Origin: Tilletia caries | Lineage: Eukaryota > Basidiomycota > Exobasidiomycetes > Tilletiales > Tilletiaceae | Direction: 5' to 3' | NCBI GenBank assembly: GCA_032718865.1 | Contig: JALUTQ010000018.1 | Coordinates: 620,001 to 684,000 of the forward strand | Length of the DNA: 64,000 bases | Shown: in pieces, positions 1-10,783 of the stretch | How the letters are laid out: each line of letters starts with the position of its first letter | How positions within the stretch are numbered: position 1 is the stretch's first letter | Position numbers and translations under genes: made by a program | The notes under the pieces: generated by a model | The model's input: only the letters and a program-made list of their open reading frames with translations | Database searches by the model: none | Told to the model about the DNA's origin: nothing

Positions 1-2410
1 GATCTCACACCTCAAGGCTCAAGTTCTGCTCCGAAGGTGTCTTCCTCCGCTGGTTCTCGCTCCGCAGTTCTTCACTTCTGTCCTTATCTTTGAACCTGAC
101 ACTGACTACCCTCCTCGTTTCAGCGTGTGCATATGAAGAAACTACCGCAAATATGACTTATCTCCCTCCACCTTCCGCTACAACAGCTGCATGTGCGACT
201 ATCTCAAGGCTACCCACACCGAGATTGTTTCCTCCGCCTGCGTATCATCCTCGCTGCCCAGCTCGTCTCTCTGCTCTCATCGCCCCACCAATGCCCTCAG
301 CTTCCGGAACAATGATACTATCGATGTCGCTGGCGCTTCGGCCTCCGCCAATCGCCAACCCCTTCAGTCGTGGTTCGACCACTGATATCGATCCAGAACA
401 GTGACCTCAGGGATGCCAAGAGTGCTTCGTTCAACTCAGTTTTCCTCAATCATGGAAACACGACGGTCACGAATACAGAGACTTGCTCAACCTCAAAGAC
501 CTTGCGGTCACCATTTGCTTCTCTTCTCCTCCACAGCTCCCGTCCTGCCATTGTTCACGCTTTCATTTTTCTACTTGCTCACCCTTCGGTCTGCAACTTC
601 TCTCTCTCTTTTTCCTCTTTTTTTCCGACTGCCTAACAACATAGACGCGCTCTCTAAATCTCTCTCTCTAGTTACGTCGAAGGACAAAAAGTAAGCACCC
701 GGAACGTTCCATCGGCGGTCCTGCCCTCTATCCCATCAACAGAGCTGATGCGAGATCTCCTGATTCTGCAGTGAATCTCACATTGGGTCTCAACTCCCAG
801 CAGATCGACGGTTCAAGTTGCCGAGTATGCTCTCTGGAAGGGTTTGTCCATGGTACTTTGTCATTTGACTTTCGTACCTCATCATCTTACACTCCCTTCT
901 TCACTCTTCCAGGGGATTCCTGTCCGGTTTCATTCCACCTCGGACGAGTGACGACCGTGGAGCAGTGTATATTCGTTGACCCGCCTTTCTTTGCCTACGT
1001 TAACTCCCCATGACTTTAACAGTTAGCTCATGAACAGGGATATTATACTTCGACATCCTAGTCGTGGGCTCAGCCGCCGTAACAACACAGCTCTCGTGCT
1101 GAGCGGCAGTACGACAAGGACAAACCATAACGATAGTACCTTCTCTGCCTACAGAAGAAGTCACCGACTACAGTCTTCATGATGTCCACTTATTTTACAC
1201 AGTGACTTCTGATCGCTTGCCAAGGAGGAAGCCCTCTCCGGCGAAGAGGAAGCACAGGTCCCATCACCGGGTGAGTACTATTCCTCTTTCCTAGATCATA
1301 CTTGCCTCATCTTTGATTTGATTGTCATGAGTCATGACTCATGATTTCTTCCTCTGCCTTTTTAAATCTACATACACCCTAACACTCTCCGATGCGGTCA
1401 TCGCCGCCGTGCTCAGTCTCGTTTTCCCCTGTTTTCTTCTCATTCTCCGAGCGACAGATTGTTCAATTCCGTCCTTCTCGACTCCATATGCCGTCACCCG
1501 TCGCCATGTCGTCTGCTGCCCGAGACTTTCAACTCCTGCTTCTGCCATCTGGAAGGTGAGTAGACCCTGCCATTCGCGTTCTGACTCTTGGTCATCGTCA
1601 TGTATCTTTGGCCATCACTAGCGTACTGCAACACGATTGACTTCCTCACTTTCTCTCCTCTCGCTCATCACTTCTTCGCTCCTTTCCACTTCCTCCTCCT
1701 GTTCCCTTCGCAGAGTCCAGCAGAACTGCGTTCGTCTCAGCGAGCTCGCAAACGGAGCGAATCAGGCTGCACAACTTTGCCCTCCTCGCCATGCGACCAT
1801 CTTTTCCGACGAACGAGGATCGTCTTTGACGCACTGGCCCTCCTGAGACAAACAACTCCACGACACGAAAGCAGCGACACAGCTGAAGGCAGCTGGCAGC
1901 AGCAGCAGCGGTACTCAGCTGCGGACCATCCCTCGATACATTGATGTCGAAAGGCAAGCGGCAACGGTCCGGGGCCATCGACAGCGGCGATATGCACACT
2001 ATGCACTGATCCGCAGCAGCAGAAGAAGGTGGGTCCCGAGTCTTGATTGCCGTGCTTTGGCAGTTAGACCTCGAGTTCTCACGCCGCACTCATTGAACAT
2101 TCCGCTCCCTCGCTGAAGCAGCTGATCGCACTCGACCTACTCGACCACCTTATCGGGCTCGGCGTATCGACAGAGCTGCCAAAGGACTTTCGATGGAGTG
2201 ACTTCCTGCCCTCGCCCAAGCTCAAAACGATTTGGCCAACTGCCAATACCGTTTGCTGCCATCTGCTTCTCCCGGCCGACCGTGTGGCGATGAACTGTTC
2301 GCTGCATACCTCCTCCGCCGGAGCGCCACCTGTGCCAAGCTCAACTCCTTGGGCCTGCAACGATTTTAACTTCAGTGTTCATAACCAGAAATAAAATAGA
2401 CATTCTTTTG
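1..2410. other. no assignable gene; decayed coding-like region
   Basis: I found no gene I can model here. The plus strand is pyrimidine-rich, with short open stretches and several splice-like signals (for example gtgagtactattcc at 1270 and cctcgtttcag near 121). Stops interrupt every frame and no domain is recognisable. The best open stretch is plus-strand, about 2065-2370. It reads without a stop through a segment containing ALIEHSAPSLKQLIALDLLD and, further on, WSDFLPSPKLKTIW. That looks like former coding sequence, but I do not recognise the family. The stretch ends just before the MITE at 2413. The region could be a degraded gene or the 3' part of a gene lying mostly left of the window. 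Confidence 0.4.
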
Positions 2411-2889
2411 TACGAGGCCGTTGTCAAAAGTATCCGGACACTAAATTTTTAACCATACGTTTACTAAGTAATCGCCTGTTTTGGGCTCTCGATGCAACTC
2501 AAAGACATGGATATGGAAGACGCTCAATGACGGGCCATTTGGAAAGCCTCTATACTGGAGAACAACTTCTCTCTTTGGAGATTTCCCAGCTCTGACTTGG
2601 AAGACAGGTTGCTCTAAGTGGAAAGAGGAAGAAACGATTTCAATTAGTAATTTACTAGGTGATTTCAAACTCCTTCACACCCACCTTACTCAACCCAGCT
2701 CCTCAATTTTTCTCAATTTTTTGAGTCACATATTCCGATGCTCCTGCGCTCTCGCTAGAAGGTCAGCTAAGAGGTGTATTTTTACAGATTTTACTGACCA
2801 AGTTTGACTTAAGGTGAAATAGAGGCGAACACTTAGTAAACGTATGGTTAAAAATTTGGTGTCCGGATACTTTTGACAACGGCCTCGTA
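2411..2889. mobile_element. 475-bp MITE, Tc1/mariner type, with TA target duplication
   Basis: The two ends form a 57-bp inverted repeat with a single mismatch: 2413-2469 begins CGAGGCCGTTGTCAAAAGTA and 2831-2887 is its reverse complement. The repeat is flanked on both sides by TA (2411-2412 and 2888-2889), the target-site duplication used by the Tc1/mariner superfamily. The interior (about 360 bp) has only short open frames and no DD[E/D] transposase, so this is a non-autonomous element. The high terminal identity suggests fairly recent activity. An autonomous relative elsewhere in the genome should carry the same ends. Confidence 0.9.
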
Positions 2890-3192
2890 GAAGTCAGCTA
2901 ATAGCAATCAGCATGGGTGAACCATCTCGAGGAACGTCTGCGAGGCTGTGTCATGTGTGAGAATCGTCAGCTAGGCAATTCGGGTTTCCGCTTCGGATCA
3001 CAGAATATGAAGCGACGCGACAGCCAGCCTACCACCTCCCGTGCTCTTCAATTCCGACGAGAACATATGCGACGCTAACCGACGAAGACGGTCGTTGCTC
3101 AGCTCTCCCTTGCCAAGAATAGCGCTCCCATATCTGACCATCTGGGCGACTGCGCCATCAGCACAACATGCTGTGTGGAACCACGAAGGCAT

Positions 3193-5745
3193 TCAGACGG
3201 ATGCACGGAGAGGAGCGGAGAGAGTGAGGAGGGCCGGGAGGACTGATGCAGCCCTCGATTGAAAGTCCAAGGCGCGGGGGCAGAAGGCGGAGGACAAGGT
3301 CAGGCAGACAACGACAGCCTGTCGCTGCTTCTTCTCGCGGACGAAGGCGCTCAAGCCCGCCATGGCAGGTCCGACCTGCTCAACCGTCTTGATTCGTTGC
3401 GGATCCCTGAATGAAGATGATAGGGAGCGTGTTCAGCCCGACTTGACTCTGATTGAACGCTGGGGCTTTGAGCGGAAAAGGTTGGTAGGGACGCAATCGG
3501 GGTTAAGGTTGTCCCCGGAGTTGACGCGGAGCTGGGGTTTTGCGGACTCCGCACTCCTCCGACGGAGGGCTCCGCCGAAGGCGGAGCGCGGAGCTCACTT
3601 TTGAGAAATTTTTGATCTTAAAAAAGCACGGAGTCCGCTTGGAGGACTCCGCCGGAATTTGTGCGGAGGCGGAGCCCAATCCTGGGCCCACTTGCCAAAA
3701 GTGCGGAGCGCGGAGTCGTCAAAATTGTGTGAAAATTCCGGCGGAATTTCCGCGGAATTCCGACGGAGCTATGAGGTCACGTGATAGTTGAAAATAAGGG
3801 TCACGTGACCTCATTTTGGGTGCGCTCCGCCGGAATTCCGCAAAATTTCCGCGGAAAGTGCGGAATTTCGAGAAAATAGGCATCCTCGAGACACCCGCAG
3901 GGGATAAAACAGGCACCATCATCCGTTGAGAGCTTCAAAATAGCACTGGAGTCAATACCGCAACAATGTCGGATGGTGAATGTATAGCTCTGAGTGTATT
4001 AGAGTCATTCTGAGAGCAACTTATACCACCACTGCGCTCCGACGGAATTCCGCGGAATTCCGAGCTCCGCATACACGGAGCACGGAGGAGCATTACGAAA
4101 AACGCACAGAAAAACGCGGAGCGCGGAGCTGGGATTTCAACTTTTTGTATAATTCCGTCGGAACGCGGAGCTGGTTTTTTTCCGCTCTGTCTTAGTCTGC
4201 GGAGGCGGAGCTCGCCTCAGAAAGTCAAAATTCCGGCGGAATTTGGAAGTGCGGAGGCGGAGCCCTCCGCGTTACTCCGGGGACAACCTTAATCGGGGTA
4301 GGGCAGGTGGACCGAGAGGAATGCAGAAACTCACAGCCAGGAAGACGGTTCCGGATGTCGGGACGGGCGTAGCGTCGGTCGAGGAGAATCAGGGCAGCCT
4401 ACCATGCCGCGGGCGCGCAAATGAAACGTCATAGTATGTCAGAAGACGGGAACTTCAGGGTGAAATAAAAGCCTGGAGTCGCTCACATAGTCATTCTTAT
4501 GCCGGATGGCTGGACCTGGAAGCATCAGAAGGCAGAATAGTCAGAGGCGGAAAGCATTACAGATCTGAGGCGCGAAAACATACCAATCGACTGGTTGACG
4601 GCCTTCATGCACATGTTCAGGTAGTAGTACAGCTCGTTTCCCTTTTCACCGAGTGCAGGATGAGCGAGCTTGTCAGTGCCTTTCCCTCGCGAAATGCTGT
4701 TGCCGGGCCGAGAATGATGACATGAACTCACCGCGTCTAGTTTGGACGCGCCCTTCTCCAATTCCCCAGAAGTCTTCGCAAGTTCCCTCACATACCTGTC
4801 GACACGCAAAGGGGAATAGCATCAGCAACAATGATTCAAGATGGCAATGGAGTTACAACGCACCTCATCCGCTCCGCCAGCTCCGGGGTCGCCGCATTTG
4901 CAAAGGGCATGCCAACCATGACGACCGCACGGGCTAGGTCGTCCGAGAAGTTGATGCCCTCGGACAGCTTGGCGCCGACGACGGCAAACATGAGTGCCCC
5001 CGTTGGTGTGGCTGCGGAGCCAGATGTCGAAGGTGTCTGTCTGAGCTGGGTTGACCTGCGGGATTTGGGGATCTGTGGTTAGCAGAGTGTTCTTCTGTTC
5101 TGCGCGAAAGAACCCCGGGCGCTGTTTTCGTACCTTGATCTGCTTGGTCATGGCACCCGCGATGACCGCAGCGTACCGCTCAAAGACAGCCTCGACGTCG
5201 CTCGTACTTTTCGGCTCTAACGGCCTCCAAGAACCCATACGACGGCACAAAGACGACGAGCCACCGGGAACGACGGCACAGAGGCTGAGCAAGACCGTGC
5301 CTAGATCATTGAGCAAAACGGTATTCGACCGGGCGTCCCATTTGAATTTGAGACAGTTCGTCCAGGGTGCGGTCGTCAGGAAGGCGGCGTACAGGTTGGA
5401 AGGCGGGATGATGTGGCCGCAGAGAAGGTCTTGAAGCGGTCCTTGAGGGAAGTTGGACATCTGGCATTGAGACAGGGCGGAAGGTACTGATAAGTCAAGT
5501 AGGTAGATGATACGCAATGGACCTCTGTACTCTTCCACTCACCGGCTCCATCGTTTCACCCAGCAAGATGGCACTCCAAAGACCCGTCCGTCGTCGGTGC
5601 GGTTGCTGAGACTGAGAGGGAAAGCCTTCGATGGCGTAAATGCCGCCCATCACATCGTGGCCGTCCTATCCTCCCTGACGTCCTTGTTGTCGTCATCGTC
5701 GGCTGGGGCGACCTTGATCCCCCTTGGCTCAGAAGGTCTGATTGT
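3193..5745 (-). pseudogene. relict CHL1/DDX11-type DNA helicase (C-terminal half), frameshifted
   Basis: Reading the minus strand recovers the C-terminal helicase half of the Chl1/DDX11 cohesion helicase (XPD-like superfamily 2, iron-sulfur type). In order: the LAGGTM-like box SAILLGETMEP (about 5542-5575), CGHIIPPSNL (about 5410-5440), EPKSTSDVEAVFERYAAVIAGAM (about 5160-5230, split over frames), motif V/VI region with [17 protein letters not shown] and MVGMPF (4868-5005), CMKAVNQSIG (about 4585), AIRHKNDY (about 4490-4510), AALILLDRRYARPDIRNRLP (4335-4405) and a last exon containing VGPAMAGLSAFVREKK (before 3193). Splice sites are still visible. After VVPGG the frame slips into WLVVFVPSYGFLEAV and then back, with residues missing. 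Sequence between DDGRV and SAIL is lost, and the last exon needs another frame change. Motifs I-II (Walker A, DEAH) are not in the window. I read it as a pseudogene. Confidence 0.8.
3495..4300. mobile_element. 786-bp TIR DNA element inserted in the last intron of the CHL1 relic
   Basis: The element spans 3505-4290. Its ends are inverted repeats starting AAGGTTGTCCCCGGAGT, followed by an ACGCGGAG-like block. It is bracketed by direct repeats aatcggggtt (3495-3504) and aatcggggta (4291-4300), a 9-of-10 match, consistent with an 8-10 bp target duplication as in hAT or Mutator-like elements. The interior is densely packed with CGGAG/CTCCG and CCGGCGGAATT motifs in both orientations, plus a palindromic GAGGTCACGTGA/TCACGTGACCTC pair (about 3774-3812). 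There is no transposase frame. It lies inside an intron whose donor is at 4334 and acceptor at 3407-3409 (minus strand). Without the element that intron would be about 130 nt. Confidence 0.85.
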
Positions 5746-6042
5746 CTTGCTCAGTGTAGACGCTTTTGACGATGTTTTGCCAAATAGACATGTGCTTGAT
5801 GCTGATGGTGTTCTTGGGTGAATGAGGGAGGGCAGAAAGGAAACGGAAAGAGGAACAAAGTGACAGACTGTCCTTTGTAGTCTTGGAGAAACGAGTCAGG
5901 AAGGGTCAATACTCAAGGGAAAAGTCATCAGTATCAAGGAAGAGAGTCAGTGGTCAGTGAGAAAACGGCAGCATCACATACATAAACCTGGCCGAAGGCG
6001 TGAGCGTGTGATTGGTAGTTGTCAGCCTTCAACCTGACGCAG

Positions 6043-6122
6043 GGCGAGGATGTTATGAATTACTGCGACACTCTCATCATGGGCGAGGATGTTATGAAAT
6101 TATTGCGACACTCTCATGGGCG
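6043..6122. repeat. two tandem copies of a ~40-bp unit
   Basis: The unit GGGCGAGGATGTTATGAA...GCGACACTCTCAT occurs twice in direct succession (about 6045-6081 and 6082-6117) with few differences. It lies in gene-free sequence between the helicase relic and the RCC1-like gene. Confidence 0.75.
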
Positions 6123-6179
6123 TCATATGACCCGGAGGGAGGCAGAGACTGGGGAATCCTCCGGCCCACAGCCGGGTCA

Positions 6180-6412
6180 CTATCCATTGCTCGGCCATTC
6201 TCTTCGGTTCTCACCGCCATCTCTCTGTACAACAGCTCGTCGCCAGCTGTTATCCGCCTGGCATCGCCGCCAGCGTGATCGGACGTACACTCCTTCCTTC
6301 ATAGCCTTTGCTCCCGTGGAGCAAATCGGCGGCGGAGAGAAGCTGACCAGGCAGACTCAAGAAGGAAAGGACTTGGTAAGAACAAAGTTGGATGCAAAGT
6401 GAGGTGGAAGAT
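6180..6412 (+). pseudogene. decayed duplicate of the sequence at 18.47-18.79 kb
   Basis: This plus-strand segment aligns along its length with the minus strand of 18470-18790 (clear nucleotide similarity with substitutions and small indels). The two share a coding-like core: here IAFAPVEQIGGGEKL and EGKDLV, there TAFAPVEGIGGAEKL and EGKDLV. This copy ends in a stop at 6400-6402 and has no open frame through its 5' part, so I treat it as a broken copy. I do not recognise the protein family. Confidence 0.5.
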
Positions 6413-6905
6413 ACAGGGAAAGTACTACTTAGAGTCGGGCAACAGCGTCCAGATAGGCACGCAGCTGCTGCGCAGCAGCTTGTCGGACCTGCCAGACCTT
6501 CAGCATCGTGCTGCACGAACCCGGGACTGCTGCAAACCCTCTGGACATTAACATCGTTGACAAGGGAGTCGTATCGCTGTCAAACACAGGCCAGAACACA
6601 TGCGTTCAGGTTATCTCACTTGTACCGCATTACAAGAGAAGAGGAAGAGAAGAGGAAGAGAAGAAAGTAGAGACTCACGTAAGGCAGGTCAGGCTCGTCG
6701 CCCACGTCCTTCTCATCTACATCCTCTCAGGCCCCATACGGTGACATGGTTGTCGCTGAACATGGCCACCAACAAAGGAGGCGGGGCCGGAAGGTCCTGA
6801 CCAGCGAACGCCTTGCGGATCTTTCGGAGCGGCTGGGCAGGCACGAAGACAAACTTGGTCGACTAGCTTGTAGGGGTGAGGCTGCTCTCGCTTCTCGTTC
6901 TCCGT
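6413..6905. other. no gene recognised
   Basis: There are only short open frames on both strands. Some minus-strand pieces look like former exons, for example FVFVPAQPLRKIRKAF (about 6800-6860) and VFWPVFDSDTTPLSTM (about 6540-6600). I cannot connect them or name a family. A purine run (gaagaggaagagaagaggaag) lies near 6640-6665. Confidence 0.4.
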
Positions 6906-7050
6906 TATGAGATTGGCTCTGGTCATACAGACCAATGCTGTTCACCTCGATACCCGCACCGCATGTGCCGTGTCTGTGAATGCTAAGTGAGTGGTGAGAT
7001 CGTCCTTGCCATCGCCGTCGATCTCTCTGCCACGTCCCGCACTTCTCTCC
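6906..7050 (+). pseudogene. relict of one exon of the small membrane-protein gene at 56.3-56.9 kb
   Basis: The plus-strand sequence resembles exon 2 of the minus-strand gene at 56293-56902. Translated, LALVIQTNAVHLDTRTACAV then, after a stop, GEIVLAIAVDLSA matches VTLVIVVYNFNARIACPL then GDLVLAIAVDLSA. At DNA level a core of about 30 bp (tcgtccttgccatcgccgtc and onward) is nearly identical. The in-frame TGA near 6988 breaks it. It lies directly upstream of the ACGCG array of the RCC1-like gene. Confidence 0.45.
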
Positions 7051-7080
7051 GCATCTTTTGGGGCGCGGTGGGTGGATGGG

Positions 7081-7101
7081 ACGCGACGCGACGCGTTCAA
7101 C
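7081..7101 (+). promoter_or_regulatory. ACGCG array with MluI-type box upstream of the RCC1-like gene
   Basis: Tandem ACGCG units end in the palindrome ACGCGT (7091-7096) followed by TTCAACAA, 110 bp before the start codon at 7206. ACGCGT is the MCB site bound by the fungal G1/S factor MBF. An almost identical array stands 120 bp upstream of DAM1. Function is inferred from the motif and position. Confidence 0.55.
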
Positions 7102-7205
7102 AAACTTGCGAAGAACTTGCGAAGTGGGACCTCGTCAGGCAGGTCATCTGCACGCCTTTGTGCCACCATTCTCATGCTTCATGGCCAGCATCGCGTGCTG
7201 TCGTG

Positions 7206-8710
7206 ATGACCGCTGTGTACGGGTTCGGGCTGAACGTGTTCGGTCAGCTGAGAGCAGTGGAGGACGAGCTTGAAGGCGACGAGGTCTGGAGGACGCCGCA
7301 AGAGATCGACGCGGGAGGAGGAGACGCGGTCGTGGTGCTGAAGGCGGCCACTTGGTCGCAGACCATCCTTCAGCTGCAGCCATCCGAAGCACAAGAAGCA
7401 ACCCACTACCTCTGTATCGGCCTGAGGCCCACTCCGGCGGGAACCCTTAAGGACGAGAGCGACGCTCTCTCAGGAAGTTTCCGTCTGCGAGTAGAACGGC
7501 CGCCCTTTCAGGCCTTCCTTGGCTCGGATCAGCTGGAGGCGATCATCGACGGCGACGGACACGCACGGTCGACAGATGCTCTTTCGTGGCGTCCGGCCCA
7601 AGACAAGAGCGAAGAAGCAGGAGCGCCGCTTCCGCCACCCGCCAGCGAACGCAAATGGTCTGCGGCTGCGAGCGATGGCCTGGGCCGAGTAATTGCAATT
7701 GAAGGTGAGAGCACCGAAGACCAGACACTGTCGACTGTCAATCATCACTACATCACTGACGAGTGTTTTTCTGCTGCAGATTCAGGTCAGGCCGTCTTCT
7801 TTCAGACTGTCTCGCATTTTGTCCAAGGCCGCCATGGAGAGGTCATGTCTTGGGACTCAGATCCTTCGTACCCAGCCACGCAATCTCGAAGCGGCGGAGA
7901 CATGGGTTCCGTCGTCAAGATCTGCGCGGGAGCCTCGCACTTCCTCCTTCTCCTCCAGCAAACACCCGCAGGAAGTACAGTCGATCATCAGATCTGGGGC
8001 TGGGGTGATGATCGATTCGGCCAGCTGCAACGAGCTACGCCCTCCGGTCCATCGTCCACGAGTACGCCAGCCCCCATTCTCGAGCCCATCGCTTTCTTCT
8101 CTGTCGCCTCAGAGGGCTTCCCAGAGCAAGTTATCGACATAGCGGCGGGGGCTCGACATTGCATCGCTTTGACTCAGTCTGGCGCAATCTATAGCTGGGG
8201 CTCGAACGACAAGGGTCAGCTCGGCATCGATCTCTCGTCGTCCTTGGGGGCCTCGAGAGCCGCAGGAGTGAACCTTGTTGAGCTGGATGGCGGAGGGCTC
8301 GAAGATGACGACGATGCCCTCACAATCACATCTGCTGGCTGTGGCTCGGCGCATACTGTCCTTGGGGCCAGGGACGGGACGATCTGGGTGGCCGGTTCGG
8401 GTGAGCTGATCAAGACATGGTCCCTCTCGCTAGCTTGACTGTGACTGATCCTGTGGCCCATCTTGCAGATGCTCAAGGCCAGCTCGGTTTGCAACGGCAG
8501 AGCGATGCTCCTCACCAGGAGCACATCGAAGCTACTCTGCTTCCGACTCCCGCATGGGGCTCTGCTCCCACCACTCAAAAGGATCAAAGACAGTCACAAA
8601 CGACCTTCCGTCGCCATCCTCACTTCCCACCGGGCAGACACGAAGGTGAAGCACAAGTTGTTTGTGGTGCATCGCACACTGTGATTGCCTGGAGAAATAG
8701 TGACCGTTGA
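7206..8710 (+). CDS. RCC1-repeat protein, Kti13/Ats1-like
   Basis: Exons 7206-7704, 7780-8400 and 8469-8710 join to 453 residues. The protein is built of RCC1-type beta-propeller repeats: start YGFGLNVFGQL, middle IWGWGDDRFGQL, IYSWGSNDKGQL and IWVAGSDAQGQL (the last restored by splicing), ending CGASHTVIAW. The opening MTAVYGFG...GQL...TPQEI resembles yeast Ats1/Kti13, a single-propeller RCC1-like protein that supports Elongator-dependent wobble-uridine modification and diphthamide synthesis. A generic RCC1-family role is the alternative. The start was chosen because the propeller begins there and upstream sequence in frame belongs to a repeat relic. The first intron is 75 nt and in frame, so intron retention would add 25 residues. 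It carries an MCB-like array 110 bp upstream. Confidence 0.8.
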
Positions 8711-8885
8711 TACATGGGCAAGCAAACTGCCAGAGTGTGCTGCTTCTAAAGTACTAAAGGGTGAGAATACACTACTACAGTCGAGGAGACGAGGAGTCCA
8801 GAAACAGAAAAATGTCCTGCTGCGGCTCGAGGTCGAGAAGGCGGTGAAGCGGTGGAGATCCGTCCGAAGTTTCAATATAGTCCAG

Positions 8886-10169
8886 CTATTTGAACATCCG
8901 GGTCTGACCGACGACGTGTCCTTTCTTGTTGTACAGCAGCGTTGCTTCCGCAACCGTCCCTTTGCCTTGGTCCGATGCCTCGTGTCGCATGAGTTTGAGG
9001 ACCATGTAGACACCCGAAGAGAGAATGACGCCGCCGTAGGGGCCGATGTAATAGATCCATGAGTAGGACTCCATGCTGCGAGCCAATACGTCCGGACTGT
9101 GAAGTAGACAGATTACAGTGTCAGTATGCCACCTTGAAGATTGACCCGTCCCGTCCTGAACATACCCGATTGTGCGTGCGGAATTCAAGGAGGCGCCCGT
9201 GAAAGGCATCGCCCAGAGTTGTGCCAGCACCAGAGCAAGACCGATCCCGATCGGAGCCGACGACATCGACTTGCGCTTCTCGCCGACCAGCATGTGCACC
9301 GCGAACATGAGCATGGCCGTGCAAAACAGTTCGATGAGTAGCCCTTGCTCGACGCCTGTTCCCAATGACAGTGTCGTTCGGGCATCGATTCCGCCTGGAT
9401 TGATGAGGTGTGCCGCTCCGGCGGCGGCGAGCGCGGCGATGTATTGCACGGCGGTCAGGAGCAACGCACGGTGCCAGGTGATGTGTTGGGCGAGGAAGAG
9501 GCCGAGGGTGATGGCGGGGTTGAAGAGGCCTCCAGAATCGGGGAAGAAAACCCACGCGTTGATCGCGAGGGCGAAGCTGAGGGCCATGACAAATCGCGGA
9601 TTAGCTCCAAGAGTAAGCCAAGGACGGGGATGAACAGCCAAACGAAAACATAAAACTCACCCTGAGCCAAGTGCCGAGTAGGTCAACGCAGAAACTGTCA
9701 TACTGCCATCCTCGTTCTTGAGCTGTCGTCCAGCGACAGTCGCGATGCAAAGGGAGAACAGCAAGAAGAAGAAGGTGCCCGCAAACTCGGCAAAGGCTGC
9801 GACCGCCTCAGCCCTCAAGGCAACTCGGGGCGGAAGCTTGGGTAGGTGCGCCTTCTCGACATCGTCATCAGCAGAAGCGGACGTGGGCGTGGACGGCACA
9901 TCTGACGTGGGCGTGGACGGTACATCTACTACCTGCCAACCTCCCGGAACAGGCACGCGTTGGGTTGGCATGGGCAAGCCGGGTTCGTCGGAAGCGTTGG
10001 CTTTGTGATGGACAGTCGCCTTGGCGAAACGCACGCGGGAGCCGACATAGGGGACATTTCCCATGTTCCGTCGCTTGAACGCTTTGGGAGCTTCAGTGCG
10101 GTAGGCGGCGGTGACGTTGGACTCCGCGTCCGATATCGTCGGCTGGAGATCGAAGTACAAGACGGACAT
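8886..10169 (-). CDS. aquaporin / major intrinsic protein
   Basis: Exons 9661-10169, 9166-9576 and 8886-9096 give 376 residues. After a hydrophilic N-terminus of about 115 residues with a duplicated VPSTPTS, the membrane core starts at AEFAGTFFFLLFSLCIATVAG. The first channel motif is intact (GGLFNPAITLGL). The second reads GASLNSARTIGPDV, so the second NPA is NSA. The intron after the first helix must use the acceptor at 9577-9579 (branch-like CTAAT just upstream), which gives the family-typical ALGSGFALAINAWVFF. The other AG would create a stop. It likely moves water or small neutral solutes across the plasma membrane. A TTTAAAAG element lies about 125 bp upstream. It is transcribed in the same direction as CTU2, 0.6 kb downstream of it. 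Confidence 0.9.
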
Positions 10170-10783
10170 TGCGAGGTGAAGGGTAAAGAAAGTGAAGACC
10201 GTAAGGCTCTGGAGGAAGCGGGGGAAGAGGGTTGAGAGGGGAGGGATGGGATGATGATAGAAGACTAAAGATGTTGGGAGGGAACCTGAGGCTGCTTTTA
10301 AACTGATGGCGAGAAAGGAGAGGATGAGCTGCGCGACGCGGACGATACTCGAAGATAGAGAAGTCAGCTCTGCTCGCCATCGCAGCTCGTCCTGCTACGA
10401 TACGGATGTCAACTCATCCGATGATCAAAGTGTGTATGGGTTCGCCATCAATGAGCTTGGCGACGCGAATGTTGCTTTTGGAACGATGAGAGTCAGCTTT
10501 GCTCTCTGTCGCAACTCATCCTGCCGCCATGAGGACTTATGTATCCCCCTGTCGACCTCACATTCGCTGATGGATGAGCGATGAGCGATGGGAGAAGATG
10601 ATGAGGCATGAGACGAATCAGAGAAGAAGAAAGATCAGTGACGAACAGACTCACATGCTCGCCAGTGATCCACTTGTCGCACACAGGCTCGGATCGCTTC
10701 TTGGAGCAAGACGAACTTGCCGTATCGGCATTTGGCAATGTCAGAAGGTCTATGCGCAATATTTTGCATTTCGGCAGGCAGCC
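10170..10783. other. intergenic between aquaporin and CTU2, with an imperfect direct repeat
   Basis: No gene is supported. Two imperfect direct repeats of about 45 bp occur (about 10358-10400 and 10490-10533), sharing AGTCAGCT(C/T)TGCTC and CAxCTC(G/A)TCCTGC. This region should hold the aquaporin promoter and the CTU2 3' end. Confidence 0.5.

Noticed and set aside
1646..2089. 147-codon minus-strand open frame near the left end
   Set aside because: Composition (Arg/Ser-rich) is typical of a shadow frame in GC-rich, pyrimidine-biased DNA; no domain.
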